A stretch of DNA of 64,000 nucleotides, taken from NCBI RefSeq assembly GCF_030682035.1, contig NZ_JAUXQZ010000028.1, forward strand, positions 46,572-110,571, in the 5' to 3' direction. A program made the translations under genes and the position numbers. This stretch comes from Brevundimonas sp. (GTDB lineage: Bacteria > Pseudomonadota > Alphaproteobacteria > Caulobacterales > Caulobacteraceae). The notes under the pieces were generated by a model, which was not told the origin of the DNA, did no database searches, and saw only the letters and a program-made list of their open reading frames with translations. Shown piece by piece: positions 8,266 through 18,200 of the stretch (position 1 is its first letter; every line of letters starts with the position of its first letter).

Positions 8266-9608
8266 GCCAGCATCGCCTCGGCGACCTTCTTGAAGCCCGC
8301 GATATTGGCGCCGCGCACATAGTCGATCCGCTGCGTGCCCGCGACGCCGCCGTGTTCGACGCAGCGCTGGTGGATGCCACGCATGATGTCGATAAGGTGC
8401 TGCTGCAGTTCGGCCTCCTTCCAGGCGATGCGCCCGGAATTCTGGCTCATCTCCAGGCCCGAGACAGCGACACCGCCCGCATTGGCGGCCTTGCCCGGCG
8501 CATACAGGATGCCGGCGGCCTTGAAGACGTGCACGCCTTCCAGATCAGTCGGCATATTGGCCCCCTCGGACACTGCCGTACAGCCGTTGGCCACCAGGGT
8601 CCGGGCGTCCGCGCCGTTCAGTTCATTCTGGGTCGCGCAGGGCAGGACGACGTCACAGGGCACGGCCCACGGCCGCTGGCCTTCGTGATAGGTGGCGCTG
8701 CGGAACTCGGTGACATAGTCCGCGATGCGTCCGCGCCGTTTGGTCTTGTGCGCCTTGACCCAGTCGATCCTGGTCTGGTCGATGCCGTCGGGATCGTGAA
8801 TGAAGCCCTGTGAATCCGACAGGGTCAAAACCTTGCCGCCCAGCTGGACGATCTTCTCCGCCGCATGGGTGGCGACATTGCCGGACCCGGAAATTACAGC
8901 GGTCTTGCCCGCCACCTCCTGGCCGATGTGGCCGAGCATCTCCTTCAGGAAATACACGGCCCCGTAGCCTGTCGCCTCGGTGCGGATCAGGCTGCCGCCG
9001 TAGGACAGACCCTTGCCGGTCAGCACGCCGGTGAACTGGTTGGTGATCCGCTTGTACTGGCCGAACATATAGCCGATCTCCCGGCCGCCCACGCCAATGT
9101 CGCCTGCCGGAACGTCAATATCAGCGCCGACGTGGCGGTAAAGCTCGGTCATGAAGGACTGGCAGAACCGCATCACCTCGTGATCCGACTTGCCCTTGGG
9201 ATTAAAGTTCGAGCCACCCTTGCCGCCACCCATAGGCAGGCCCGTCAGACTGTTCTTGAAGGTCTGCTCAAAGGCCAGGAATTTGAGCACGCTCTCGGTC
9301 ACGCTCGGGTGGAAGCGGATACCCCCCTTGTAGGGGCCGATCGAGTTGTTGTTCTGCACCCGCCAGCCGCGCTGGACGCGGATATTGCCCTTGTCGTCCT
9401 CCCAGCAGACCCGGAAGCTGATCACCCGGTCCGGCTCGGCGATGCGACGCAGGATCTGATAGTGGTGGTACTCTTCCTTGTCCTGGATGAAGTCGAAGAT
9501 GTCTTCGGCTACTTCCTGAACGGCCTGGACGAACTCGTCCTGGCCGGGATTCCGCCTTTTGACGCCCTCAATGAACCGGGGCAGATCGACGTGGTCCGAA
9601 ACGGCCAT
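8250..9608 (-). CDS. gdhA: NADP-type glutamate dehydrogenase
   Basis: This enzyme reversibly aminates 2-oxoglutarate to glutamate. Its 452 residues match the hexameric class I enzymes (E. coli GdhA is about 447). Visible signatures are GPYKGGIRFHPSV, the catalytic-lysine loop PMGGGKGGSNFNPKGK, PAGDIGVGGREIGYMFGQYKR, and the dinucleotide-binding segment SGSGNVATHAAEK. ATG 9608 is chosen because GGAAGGAAG lies just upstream and the protein then starts like the family; upstream codons to 9719 lie in the fecR-like gene's 3' region. It follows that gene by only 20 bases, so it may be read from the same transcript. Its 3' end overlaps the decaheme gene on the other strand by 16 bases. Confidence 0.95.
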   Translation of the reverse strand: MAVSDHVDLPRFIEGVKRRNPGQDEFVQAVQEVAEDIFDFIQDKEEYHHYQILRRIAEPDRVISFRVCWEDDKGNIRVQRGWRVQNNNSIGPYKGGIRFHPSVTESVLKFLAFEQTFKNSLTGLPMGGGKGGSNFNPKGKSDHEVMRFCQSFMTELYRHVGADIDVPAGDIGVGGREIGYMFGQYKRITNQFTGVLTGKGLSYGGSLIRTEATGYGAVYFLKEMLGHIGQEVAGKTAVISGSGNVATHAAEKIVQLGGKVLTLSDSQGFIHDPDGIDQTRIDWVKAHKTKRRGRIADYVTEFRSATYHEGQRPWAVPCDVVLPCATQNELNGADARTLVANGCTAVSEGANMPTDLEGVHVFKAAGILYAPGKAANAGGVAVSGLEMSQNSGRIAWKEAELQQHLIDIMRGIHQRCVEHGGVAGTQRIDYVRGANIAGFKKVAEAMLAYGVV

Positions 9609-9628
9609 GGCTGCTTCCTTCCATGGGG

Positions 9629-10555
9629 TCAGGGAGCGGGGTCGAAAGGACGCGCGTCGCAGCCCCCCGCGGGAGGACTGTTGCTGGGCGGGCCGTTCTG
9701 CCCTCCGGCGGGAAGGCATTTGACGGTCGGCTCGATCGTGTCAGGACCGCCGGGACCTCTGGCGCCGAAGAAGGCCGCGTCGCCCGAGTCGATGCTCGCC
9801 GACAGGACGTCACCCGGACCCGAATCCGTATTGGACGACGGCGCCGCCCTCAGCAGGGAGCTCAGCCGGGCCGAGGCCTGGTCCGACAGCTCGAACGGCC
9901 CGAAGGCGCCGCCCGCCCAGGCGAACATCGCCTGCCCCGGGCGCTCGACGATAAAGGTGGAGCCGCCGCTGGTCACGTCAATCGCGCCGGGCGTATCGAA
10001 ACCCGAGCCCCGCGGACCGGGACCGCGCAGGACGATAAGCGTCGCTTCATCCGGCGAGCCGGCGAACGGGGGCAGGCCGGGATGACCTTCCAGCACGAAC
10101 AGGGCGTCGGGGCCGACCACCGCCTCTAGCACGGTGCCGCGCACGCCGATGGAGGCAACCGGGGTCCGCACGGCGCCCGGGCGGGCACCGCCCCGGCCCG
10201 AGACGAAGCGAAACGCCCCGCGCGCAACCGCGGCCGACGCGCCGGCGGCGTTGCGGTCGGTGTCGATCACGAAGCGGTCTATGGTCACCCGCGCATTTGA
10301 TCCGACCGTGAAGATCGACTGATCCCGAAGCAGGATCTGCAACTGGCTCTGCGCGCCGCTGACGAAGACGTCGCCGGTGCGGACCTGCCCTCTGAGCGCG
10401 GCGGGCCTGAGCGCGCTCTCTCCAGCGGGTTGGGTCCGGATACTGTTTCGGATGGCGGCGTTGACGCCCACAGCCTCCTGGGCCTCGACCGTAGGGGCGG
10501 CCAACACGGCGCAGGCCATGGCGGCGGCGGCGACGAGGGTTCGAACCTGGTTCAT
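9629..10555 (-). CDS. Periplasmic FecR-domain protein
   Basis: This is a secreted protein of 308 residues. A signal peptide (MNQVRTLVAAAAMACAVLA, cleaved near VEA-QE) is followed by a FecR-type beta domain at about 45-150 (LRGQVRTGDVFVSGAQSQLQ, then DQSIFTVGSNARVTIDRFVID). The C-terminal half is glycine/proline-rich with no recognised fold. ATG 10555 has GGAGAG six bases upstream; ATG 10561 would place that site too close. The gene is 11 bases after the TPR/beta-barrel gene, and a CHASE2 cyclase is divergent to that pair. FecR domains of this kind often accompany CHASE2 proteins, so a sensory role in the envelope is likely; no sigma factor is present. Confidence 0.8.
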   Translation of the reverse strand: MNQVRTLVAAAAMACAVLAAPTVEAQEAVGVNAAIRNSIRTQPAGESALRPAALRGQVRTGDVFVSGAQSQLQILLRDQSIFTVGSNARVTIDRFVIDTDRNAAGASAAVARGAFRFVSGRGGARPGAVRTPVASIGVRGTVLEAVVGPDALFVLEGHPGLPPFAGSPDEATLIVLRGPGPRGSGFDTPGAIDVTSGGSTFIVERPGQAMFAWAGGAFGPFELSDQASARLSSLLRAAPSSNTDSGPGDVLSASIDSGDAAFFGARGPGGPDTIEPTVKCLPAGGQNGPPSNSPPAGGCDARPFDPAP

Positions 10556-10566
10556 AACCATCTCTC

Positions 10567-11904
10567 CTAGTTGGCCGCGCCGAAGCGCCACGTGAGGCGC
10601 AGTTCCGCGCCCCAGCTGTCATAGTCCCCCAGCGGGGCCAGGGAATCGCGGGCGCCATAGGTCAGCGCGCCCTCGATACCCACGTCCTGTCGCCAGTCGC
10701 CGGTCGCGCCGGCCGCTGTGAAGGCGCTGATCGGGGCTCCGACCGCCACGCGCGCCCAACTGCGGACGTCCTCGCGCGCCGGCGCGCCGAACCCGATGAA
10801 GACCGGATCGGGCGCGTCATATTCGAGCCACTGCATACCGCCGGAAATCGCCAGATAGTGGCCGCGACGGGTGGCCGTGTCGTAGCGCGCCTGGAGGCTT
10901 GGCCCGGAGTAGCCGAAGGGTTCGTAGTCAGCCTGTTTGTCCACCCAGCCGACCGAGGCCCCGACGCTGCTGCGGGCGGTCAGCCGGTGGCTGACGCCGA
11001 GGTTGATGTCATAACGCCAGCCATCACGGTCGCCGCCGATGATCGCGGCCACGGCGTCCACGGCGGGTTCGTCGAACGCCTGGTTCACGGCCTCTCCCGA
11101 GAGGGACACCATCGTGGCGTTGCTGGCGCGCCACCGGGCTTGGGCCTTGATGCCGGCTTCCCGCAGATTGGGCTCATCCATCAGGTCCAGGGCCCGCGCC
11201 ACAGCGCTGACAGCCCAGGAGTTCAGACGGCCGGTGTAGGACAGGCCCGCTTCGACATCGCCGCGGCGAACGTCGCCGTCGATGTCGTCAAAGGTCGATC
11301 TGTCGGAGCCTCCCACCGAGCCGTACAGAGCGTAACCCGACGCGTTTCCCAAATCCTGGGCGACGTTCAGGCGTCCCGCGATCACCGCGGCGCCGCCCTC
11401 TTCAGTGGCCGGGGGCGTCGGGATCGTGTCGAACTGCGTCGTCAGCGCGCCGGCGGCGTCTTCCTCATAGGTCAGGGCGGTCGACAGACTGCCGCTGAAA
11501 CGCGTCGACGAACGGGCGCGTTCGATCCTTGCCCGGTAGCGGGTCGCCTCGGCGCGTTGCAGAGAGGTAAGGGTCACGGGATCGAGCAGGTCCAGCTGGT
11601 CGCGGGCGCCCTGCAAGTCGTCCAGCCGGTACAGGATGAGGGCGTACATCAGCCGGGCGCCATGGCGGTTCGGGTCTGCGATCAGTACTCGCTCCAACGC
11701 GCCGGCCGCCCCGTTGAGATCGCCGGCGTCGGCCGCGCGTCGCGCGAAATCGAGGTTGAGGTCCGGATCGTCCGGCGCCGCGAGCACGGCGTCAAAGTCC
11801 TGGGCCGCGACGCCCTCAACCGTAACGGCGGAAAGCCCCACCACAGCGGAAATGAACAAGCCGGCCCGAAAAATCGAGGCGGAACGGTACCCTGGACGCT
11901 TCAT
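10567..11904 (-). CDS. TPR-containing outer-membrane beta-barrel protein
   Basis: This is an exported protein of 445 residues. The signal peptide (AGLFISAVVGLSAVTVEGVAAQ) ends near residue 35. About 100 residues of TPR-like helices follow (LNLDFARRAADAGDLNGAAGALERV, then HGARLMYALILYRLDDLQGA). From about 140 the sequence alternates in the manner of beta strands and ends in LRLTWRFGAAN, as in outer-membrane barrels. TPR plus barrel recalls Slam/DUF560 lipoprotein exporters, but I cannot confirm that family. Start ATG 11904 has GGGGGG seven bases upstream. It leads a minus-strand run with the FecR-domain gene and gdhA, divergent from the CHASE2 cyclase. Confidence 0.68.
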   Translation of the reverse strand: MKRPGYRSASIFRAGLFISAVVGLSAVTVEGVAAQDFDAVLAAPDDPDLNLDFARRAADAGDLNGAAGALERVLIADPNRHGARLMYALILYRLDDLQGARDQLDLLDPVTLTSLQRAEATRYRARIERARSSTRFSGSLSTALTYEEDAAGALTTQFDTIPTPPATEEGGAAVIAGRLNVAQDLGNASGYALYGSVGGSDRSTFDDIDGDVRRGDVEAGLSYTGRLNSWAVSAVARALDLMDEPNLREAGIKAQARWRASNATMVSLSGEAVNQAFDEPAVDAVAAIIGGDRDGWRYDINLGVSHRLTARSSVGASVGWVDKQADYEPFGYSGPSLQARYDTATRRGHYLAISGGMQWLEYDAPDPVFIGFGAPAREDVRSWARVAVGAPISAFTAAGATGDWRQDVGIEGALTYGARDSLAPLGDYDSWGAELRLTWRFGAAN

Positions 11905-12033
11905 GTAATCCCCCCACCGCTTGCAGATTGTCCGGGATAGTCTATCCCCGAACAGCGGAGCGAACAGGCTAACATCGTTCCGCGAGGAGCGCATAGCCTA
12001 ATCGACGAGTGCTTTTTCGAGTGAGGCGGACGC

Positions 12034-14319
12034 ATGGGGGCGGAGCCTGAAACCGAGCGGCTGAAGGACATGGGGTCGCGCCTGGCGCGCTCCAGCCTTT
12101 CGCTTACGCGATATATCGCGAAGGCCGGGCCGGGCCTGACCATGGCCTTGCTCCTGCTGATCCTGCACATATTCCAGCCGCCGTTCGTGGGAAGCATCAG
12201 CGATCTGGTGTTCGACACCTACCAACGGGCCCATCCGCGCCCCTATGAGGACGCCGGGGTCCGGGTCGTCGATATCGATGACGAGAGCATCCGGAGACTT
12301 GGCCAATGGCCGTGGCCGCGCACGGACGCCGTCCGCCTGACGGACGCGCTCACGAACGCCGGCGCAGCGGCCATCGCCTTCGACATCGTTTTCTCGGAGC
12401 CGGACCGGACTTCGCCGGCCCGCGCCGTTGAGATACTGCGGCAGAATCCGGAGGCGCGCGGCGACTATTCCGAAATTGCAGCCTTGACCGACCATGACGA
12501 ACTACTGGGCCAGGCCATGGAGCGTGGGCCTACCGTCACCGGCTATTTCCTGACGGGGGAGGCCAACAACGCACGCCCGAAAGAGCACGCCGGCGTCGCC
12601 GTTTCGGGAACGCCGCCGCTGGACGTTCTGCGTGAATACAATGGGGCGATCGTCAACCTGCCGATGATCGGAGATCGCGCTTCGGGCGCCGGCTTTCTCA
12701 GCCTGGACGCCGGCCGGGACGACATCATCCGCGCCGTGCCCCTCATCGCAAATCTCGACGGCCAGATCGTTCCGTCGCTCTCGCTGGAAGCGCTCAGGGT
12801 TGCTCAGGGCGCGGGCGCGATTCTGGTCCGCAGCACGGACGGTAGCGGCGAAAGTGGCGGACGGGGGCTGACGGAGGTCGTCGCGGTCAAGACCGGAGAC
12901 CTCCAGATCCCGACCACCGGGATCGGCGAACTGTCGATGTACTACACCGCGCCGCACCCCGAACGCATCGTGCCCGCCTGGCGCATCCTTCAGGGCGACC
13001 TCTCGGACGCGGAAATGCGACGGTTGTTCCAGGGCCAGATCGTCTTCATCGGCACGGGCGCGCAAGGTCTTCGGGACCTCCGCAGCACCCCAACCAACGC
13101 GGTCGAGTTGGGTGTCGTCATCCACGCCCAGGCCGCCGAGCAGATGATCCTCGGACGTTTCCTCACCCGGCCCGACTGGGCGGTGGGCGTGGAGCGCGCG
13201 CTGATGGTGGTGCTCTGTCTGTTGATCGCGCTTTCCGCGCCGGCATTGGGGGCCTTGCGCGGCGGCGTGCTGGCCATGCTCGCGCTCGGCGGGGTGTTGG
13301 CGGGATCCTGGTTCGCCTTCAGGAACAGCGGCCTGCTGCTGGAACCCATCTTCCCGGCGCTGGGCGTCGTCTCGGTCTATATCGCCATCACCGCCGTCTC
13401 CTTCTATCGGGAGGAGCGGGCGCGAAGTCACATCCACAACGCCTTCGACCGTTATCTGTCCCCCGAACTGGTCGACCGGATCGCTCGCGACCCCGGCCAG
13501 CTGGAGCTGGGCGGCGAAGTCCGCCAGATGACGGTGCTGTTCAGCGACGTACGGGGCTTCTCTCGCATCTCGGAACGCTTCGGGCCCCAGGAACTGATCA
13601 GCTTTCTGATCAACCTGCTGACGCCGATGACCGACGTGCTTCTGGCCCGCAAGGCGACCATCGACAAATACATCGGCGACGCCGTCCTGGCGTTCTGGAA
13701 CGCGCCGCTGGACGATCCCGATCACGAGCAGAACGCGGCCTGGGCAGCGCTGGAGATGCTCGAGACGCTAAAACGCCTGAACGCGGACAACGACCGCGAT
13801 CCTGCCTGGCCGGGTCAGGTGGCGATCGGCATCGGCCTCAACACCGGCCCGTGCTGCGTCGGCAACATGGGCTCGCGCCAGCGCCTCAGCTATTCGCTGA
13901 TCGGCGACACCGTGAACCTGGCGTCGCGGCTGGAGAGCCTGACCAAGGCCTATGCGGTGTCCATTCTGGTCGGCGAGGATCTCGCCGCCCGCCTGCCCGG
14001 CTTCGCCCTGATCGAACTGGACATCATCCGCGTCGTCGGCCGCGACGCGCCCGAGCGCATCTTCGCCCTGATGGGACCGCCGGAGATGTCGTCGGACGCA
14101 GCCTTCGTTGAAACAGGGGCCCGAATGGCCGCTGCGCTTGAGGCTTACCGGTCCCGTAACTGGGCCGCAGCCGAGGCTGCGCTGGAGACACTGCGGGGAG
14201 TGGGTACGCTGCCGGGTCTGGAAGGCGTGGCGGGCATCTACGCCAAGCGAGTTTCGGACTTCCGCCAGAGCCCGCCGCCCGAGGACTGGGACGGCATCAG
14301 CCAGGCGCTTGAGAAATAG
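12034..14319 (+). CDS. CHASE2 sensor adenylate/guanylate cyclase
   Basis: This is a membrane class III nucleotide cyclase of 761 residues. One N-terminal helix (about 33-50) precedes a large extracytoplasmic CHASE2 domain (about 55-365; VVDIDDESIRRLGQWPWPR, AIAFDIVFSEPDR, VFIGTGAQGLRDLRSTP). Three helices follow at about 388-455, then the catalytic domain (about 490-660) with FSDVRGFS, DKYIGDAVLAFW and SYSLIGDTVNLASRLE, which carry the metal-binding aspartates. The base preference (ATP or GTP) cannot be read securely. A short helical tail ends the protein. The next gene, 33 bases on, is a CpdA-like phosphodiesterase, so synthesis and breakdown are paired. Two cNMP-binding domains occur in the protein at 2999-5524. 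Confidence 0.93.
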   Translation: MGAEPETERLKDMGSRLARSSLSLTRYIAKAGPGLTMALLLLILHIFQPPFVGSISDLVFDTYQRAHPRPYEDAGVRVVDIDDESIRRLGQWPWPRTDAVRLTDALTNAGAAAIAFDIVFSEPDRTSPARAVEILRQNPEARGDYSEIAALTDHDELLGQAMERGPTVTGYFLTGEANNARPKEHAGVAVSGTPPLDVLREYNGAIVNLPMIGDRASGAGFLSLDAGRDDIIRAVPLIANLDGQIVPSLSLEALRVAQGAGAILVRSTDGSGESGGRGLTEVVAVKTGDLQIPTTGIGELSMYYTAPHPERIVPAWRILQGDLSDAEMRRLFQGQIVFIGTGAQGLRDLRSTPTNAVELGVVIHAQAAEQMILGRFLTRPDWAVGVERALMVVLCLLIALSAPALGALRGGVLAMLALGGVLAGSWFAFRNSGLLLEPIFPALGVVSVYIAITAVSFYREERARSHIHNAFDRYLSPELVDRIARDPGQLELGGEVRQMTVLFSDVRGFSRISERFGPQELISFLINLLTPMTDVLLARKATIDKYIGDAVLAFWNAPLDDPDHEQNAAWAALEMLETLKRLNADNDRDPAWPGQVAIGIGLNTGPCCVGNMGSRQRLSYSLIGDTVNLASRLESLTKAYAVSILVGEDLAARLPGFALIELDIIRVVGRDAPERIFALMGPPEMSSDAAFVETGARMAAALEAYRSRNWAAAEAALETLRGVGTLPGLEGVAGIYAKRVSDFRQSPPPEDWDGISQALEK

Positions 14320-14352
14320 GGGCGACATGACTTTGAGCGGGGGAACAGCGTC

Positions 14353-15216
14353 ATGTTGATCGTTCAGATCACCGACATCCATATCGGCTTCGATCAGAAA
14401 AGCCGTTTCGAGCTCAACAAGAAGCGCTTCCGCCGGACGCTCGAGGCGGTGATGAAGGTCGATCCCAAACCCGATCTTGTGGTGGTCTCGGGCGATATCG
14501 CCGACAAGGGCGATGTCGTTTCCTATGAGTGGTTTCGTCAGGAAATTCAGCAGCTTTCCCTGCCGATCCTGATGTGCCTTGGAAACCATGACCTGAGAGC
14601 CGGCTTCACTCAGGTCTTCCCCGACACCCCGCAAGAGGACGGTTTCGTCCAGTATGTGGTCGACGACCATCCGCTGCGGATCGTGGTGCTGGACACCCTT
14701 GAGGAAGGCCGTCACGGCGGCGGTTTCTGCGAGAAGCGGGCGGCCTGGCTGGAGGCCCGTCTGGCCGAGGCGCCGCACCGGCCGACACTACTGGTGCTGC
14801 ACCACCCGCCGATTGACACCGGCATTGAATGGATGACCATCGGCCCCGCCGAGCCTTGGGTCGAGCGGCTCACCGCCGTCGTATCCCGCCACGGCCAGGT
14901 CGTCGGCGCCCTGTGCGGCCACGTCCACCGCACCATCGTCACCTCATGGGCCGGCACGACCCTGACGGTCTGCCCCTCCACCGCGCCGCAGGTGGTGCTG
15001 GACCTCAAGCCGATGAATCTGGACCGCCCGGACAAGCGGCCGATGATCGTCGAGGCCCCGCCGTCGTTCGGCCTGCACCGCTGGAACGGCCGGCGTCTGG
15101 TCAGCCACTTCACCGCCGTCGAGCGCCACAAGATCCTCGCCCGCTATACCCACAAGATGCAGGGTTTCATGCGGCATCTGGCCCACGAACGCGCCGGAAC
15201 CGCCGGGCCGCACTGA
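14353..15216 (+). CDS. CpdA-like class III cyclic nucleotide phosphodiesterase
   Basis: This is a calcineurin-like metallophosphoesterase of 287 residues with the complete two-metal motif set: DIHIG (8-12), GDIADKGD (47-54), GNHD (77-80), HHPP, and GHVH near residue 190. It has no signal peptide, so it is cytoplasmic. The motif order and length match the CpdA/Icc class that hydrolyses 3',5'-cAMP, although some members act on other phosphodiesters. It lies 33 bases after the cyclase, giving a make-and-break pair. Its stop is nine bases from the stop of the convergent decaheme gene. Confidence 0.87.
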   Translation: MLIVQITDIHIGFDQKSRFELNKKRFRRTLEAVMKVDPKPDLVVVSGDIADKGDVVSYEWFRQEIQQLSLPILMCLGNHDLRAGFTQVFPDTPQEDGFVQYVVDDHPLRIVVLDTLEEGRHGGGFCEKRAAWLEARLAEAPHRPTLLVLHHPPIDTGIEWMTIGPAEPWVERLTAVVSRHGQVVGALCGHVHRTIVTSWAGTTLTVCPSTAPQVVLDLKPMNLDRPDKRPMIVEAPPSFGLHRWNGRRLVSHFTAVERHKILARYTHKMQGFMRHLAHERAGTAGPH

Positions 15217-15225
15217 CGAGGACGG

Positions 15226-18200
15226 CTATTGCGCCGCCAGCCAGCCGTCCAGCGAAGGCCGGTCGCTGACCCGGTACACCTCGCCGCGATAGTCGAGAAA
15301 CAGTCGCTCCATCTCGCGCCTGTTGAACGGCCGCGAGCCCAGCCGGCCGAACACGGCGATCTGTGAGCCCGTCTCGTCCACCGCCCGGTCGCGGTCCAGA
15401 CCCTTGGACAGGGCGAGGGCCGGCGAAGGCGTCCCCGCCCAGGCGATCAGTTCAGGGCGCGGCTCGGGCGAAAAGCCGTAGAAATTCCGCTGGCTGTCCG
15501 GGCTGGTCAGTTGCAGCACCTTCAGTCCGTTCCGCCCGTCGGCGACATAGGCGAACAGGGAGGCGTTGGTGGAGGCCACGACCACGTCCTCGGCGTCGTT
15601 GAGCCGCCCGTCCAGCGTCACCCGCTGGTGCAGACGCGGACGGCGCGGGTTCATCACATCGATGATGACCAGCCCTTCGCCCTTGGCGGCGACATAGGCA
15701 TAGGTCCGCGCGACATAGAGGCGACGGGCATCCCCAAGCGGCACCACGGCGCCCTCGATGGCGCGGGGGTCATCCAGCTTCGTCACGTCCAGCACCCGCA
15801 GCCCCTGGGCATCGGTGACGAACAGATAGCGGAACTGTAGCGCCGAGGCCCGGACGTCGTCCAGCCGGACCGTGGTGACATGGCGCGGGCGCAGCGGGTC
15901 ATCGAGATCGACCACCACCAGACCGGCGCGCGCGGCGATATAGGCGATGTGGCCGGCGAGGGTCACGTGCCGGGCGCCGTCCAGCACCCCGCCGGGGTTC
16001 CAGGTCGCCGCGCGGCGCAGGTTGTTGTTGCGCGGATCGCCGTCGGCGAGGGTGTCGACATTGACCAGGATCAGCCCCTCGCGCGCGTCGGTGACGACGG
16101 CGTAGCTGTATATCGGGTGGAAGGCCTGTTCCTGGTTGGCGGTCCGCATCTCGACGGTGTTGCGCGTCGGCGCGATCGGCTGATTGGTCGGCAGGGCCAT
16201 GCAGGTGGCGTTGCCCGACGCGACATGGGTGTCGTTGCCCAGCGGCGAGAAGGGCGCGGTCACGATGCGGTCCGAGACACCCTTGTTGCCGATCGAGGCC
16301 ACGTCATAGACGCGGAAGCCGCCCCGGCCCTCGGCCACAAACATATATTCCCCGCGCAGCTGCAGGCAGCGCGCCTCGCCGCCCGTGCCCTGGAGTGTGT
16401 TGGTGATCTCCTCGACCGGGCGCGTGTCGCCACTGCCGCCGGCCTCCAGATCGAAGGCCTCCCCGCGGGTCCAGTTGATCAGCTCGCGGCCATTCCGCTC
16501 GACATGCTGGGCGAAGAAATCCGGATAGGCGTAGCGCTGCAGGTAGGAGCCGAACACCGCCTGGGGCTCGTCCCACTCGGTCACCCGCACCGCCTCGATG
16601 CCGGTCTGCAACCCGACCCAGGCATGCATGCCGACGAAGTTGACCGAATTGGTCCCCAGCATCAGCAACTGGGCCATGATGGCGTTGTTGTCCTCGGCCT
16701 CCGAGACGTGGCAGTCGCTGCAGGTCTTGGTTTCGGTCCGGCGCACCGTGTGCGGAAAATGCGGTGCGAAGGCCTGGCTGGAGAAGCCGACCGCCGAGAT
16801 CGGCGGCTGCTGCACATAGATCCGTTCGCGGTTGATATTGGTCGAGGACAGGATCAGGGCTGAGGACGACCGGGCCGGGGCGATCACCCCGCCGCGGGTG
16901 GTCTGGTGCCGCCCCAGCTGGAACATGTCATCGCGCGCGACCTGCGGATTGTAGGTGGCGTAGTTGCGGGTCGTCCCGCCCTCGGCGCGATGGCTCTCCG
17001 CTTGCCAGTTGGCCTCGACCGGCAGGTGGCAGCCGCCGCAGGACGGCGTCCAGGATGTGTGGCAGCTGTAACAGGCCATTTCCTCGTCATCGTGGGCGAG
17101 ATCCGTGGTCGCGACGCCGGGGCCCCACGAGAAGCTGGCCTGTCCGGGCCGCGACACAGACATCAGCTTGGCCCGCGCCGCCGCCGGGTTGAAGCGGGGG
17201 CTCGACCGGTCGACCGAGTCACGGACCAGGGCGACCTCCCATTCCAGGCTCGGATCGACGATCGAGCGCTGGATCAGCACCCGGCGATCATCGCGTTCGA
17301 TCCATTCGAAGCGCCGCTGGCCGTCGGAATTCCGCAGCAGGGTCAGATCCGTGCCCTCGGGCGGCGCCGCGGGGCCTGAGGTGCGTAGGGTCGGCCAGGC
17401 GCGCGACGAGCCGTGGCAGTCCTTGCAGCCGATCTCAACCGCTGCGGCCACCTCGCCCATGATCAGGCCCGAGCCGTGACTGTCCTGCGAGAAGTGGCAG
17501 TCGGCGCATTGCAGGCCCTTCTCGGCGTGGATGTCCATCATATGGACCGTGCGGCCCGGATTGGTCCCCGGCGGCACGAACTGGCCCTCCCCTTCCCGGC
17601 GCCAGCGCTCGGGATCATCGGGCGAGACGACGGCCCCCTCGGCGTCCAGCAGATTGCCCTCGCGGTCGCGCTTGAACACGCCGCGGAAATTCCAGCCGTG
17701 GCCGTGATAGTCGGCGAACTGGGTGTCGCGCAGGGTCGGGTTCAGGTCGTTGACCGCGCGCAGGAAGTCGAGGTCGGCCCAGTTGCCGCGCGGCGCGGCG
17801 CCCTCGGGGTTGCGGTCCAGAACCTCGCGGATCTCCTCGGCGGTCGGATAGCGCTGCCGCTCGGGCCACATGGTCGGGGCGTCGGCCTCATAGTCCCACA
17901 TGGTGTAGCCGAGGTAGCTGTTCAGGAACATGTTCGGCTGGTGCATGTGGCAGTTCATGCACTGGGACGTCGGGATGGCGCGGGTGAAGGCGTGGCGGAT
18001 CGGATGGCCCGATTCCTCGCGGTTGATCGTCGGGTCCACCGTCGCCGTCTGGCCGTCGCGTCCGAACTGCGAATAGCCCAGGCTGTGCCGCGGCTCACGG
18101 TCGTTGGCGTAGACGACGTGGCAGGAGGTGCAGCCCGAGGAGCGGTAGTCACCCGGCTGGTCGTTGGTGCCCATGAACCAGGTGTAGGGGTCGTTCAGGC

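Noticed and set aside
12502..13725. 407-codon minus-strand frame inside the CHASE2 cyclase
   Set aside because: It is an antisense shadow rich in Asp, Gln and Arg; the cyclase motifs on the plus strand are complete.
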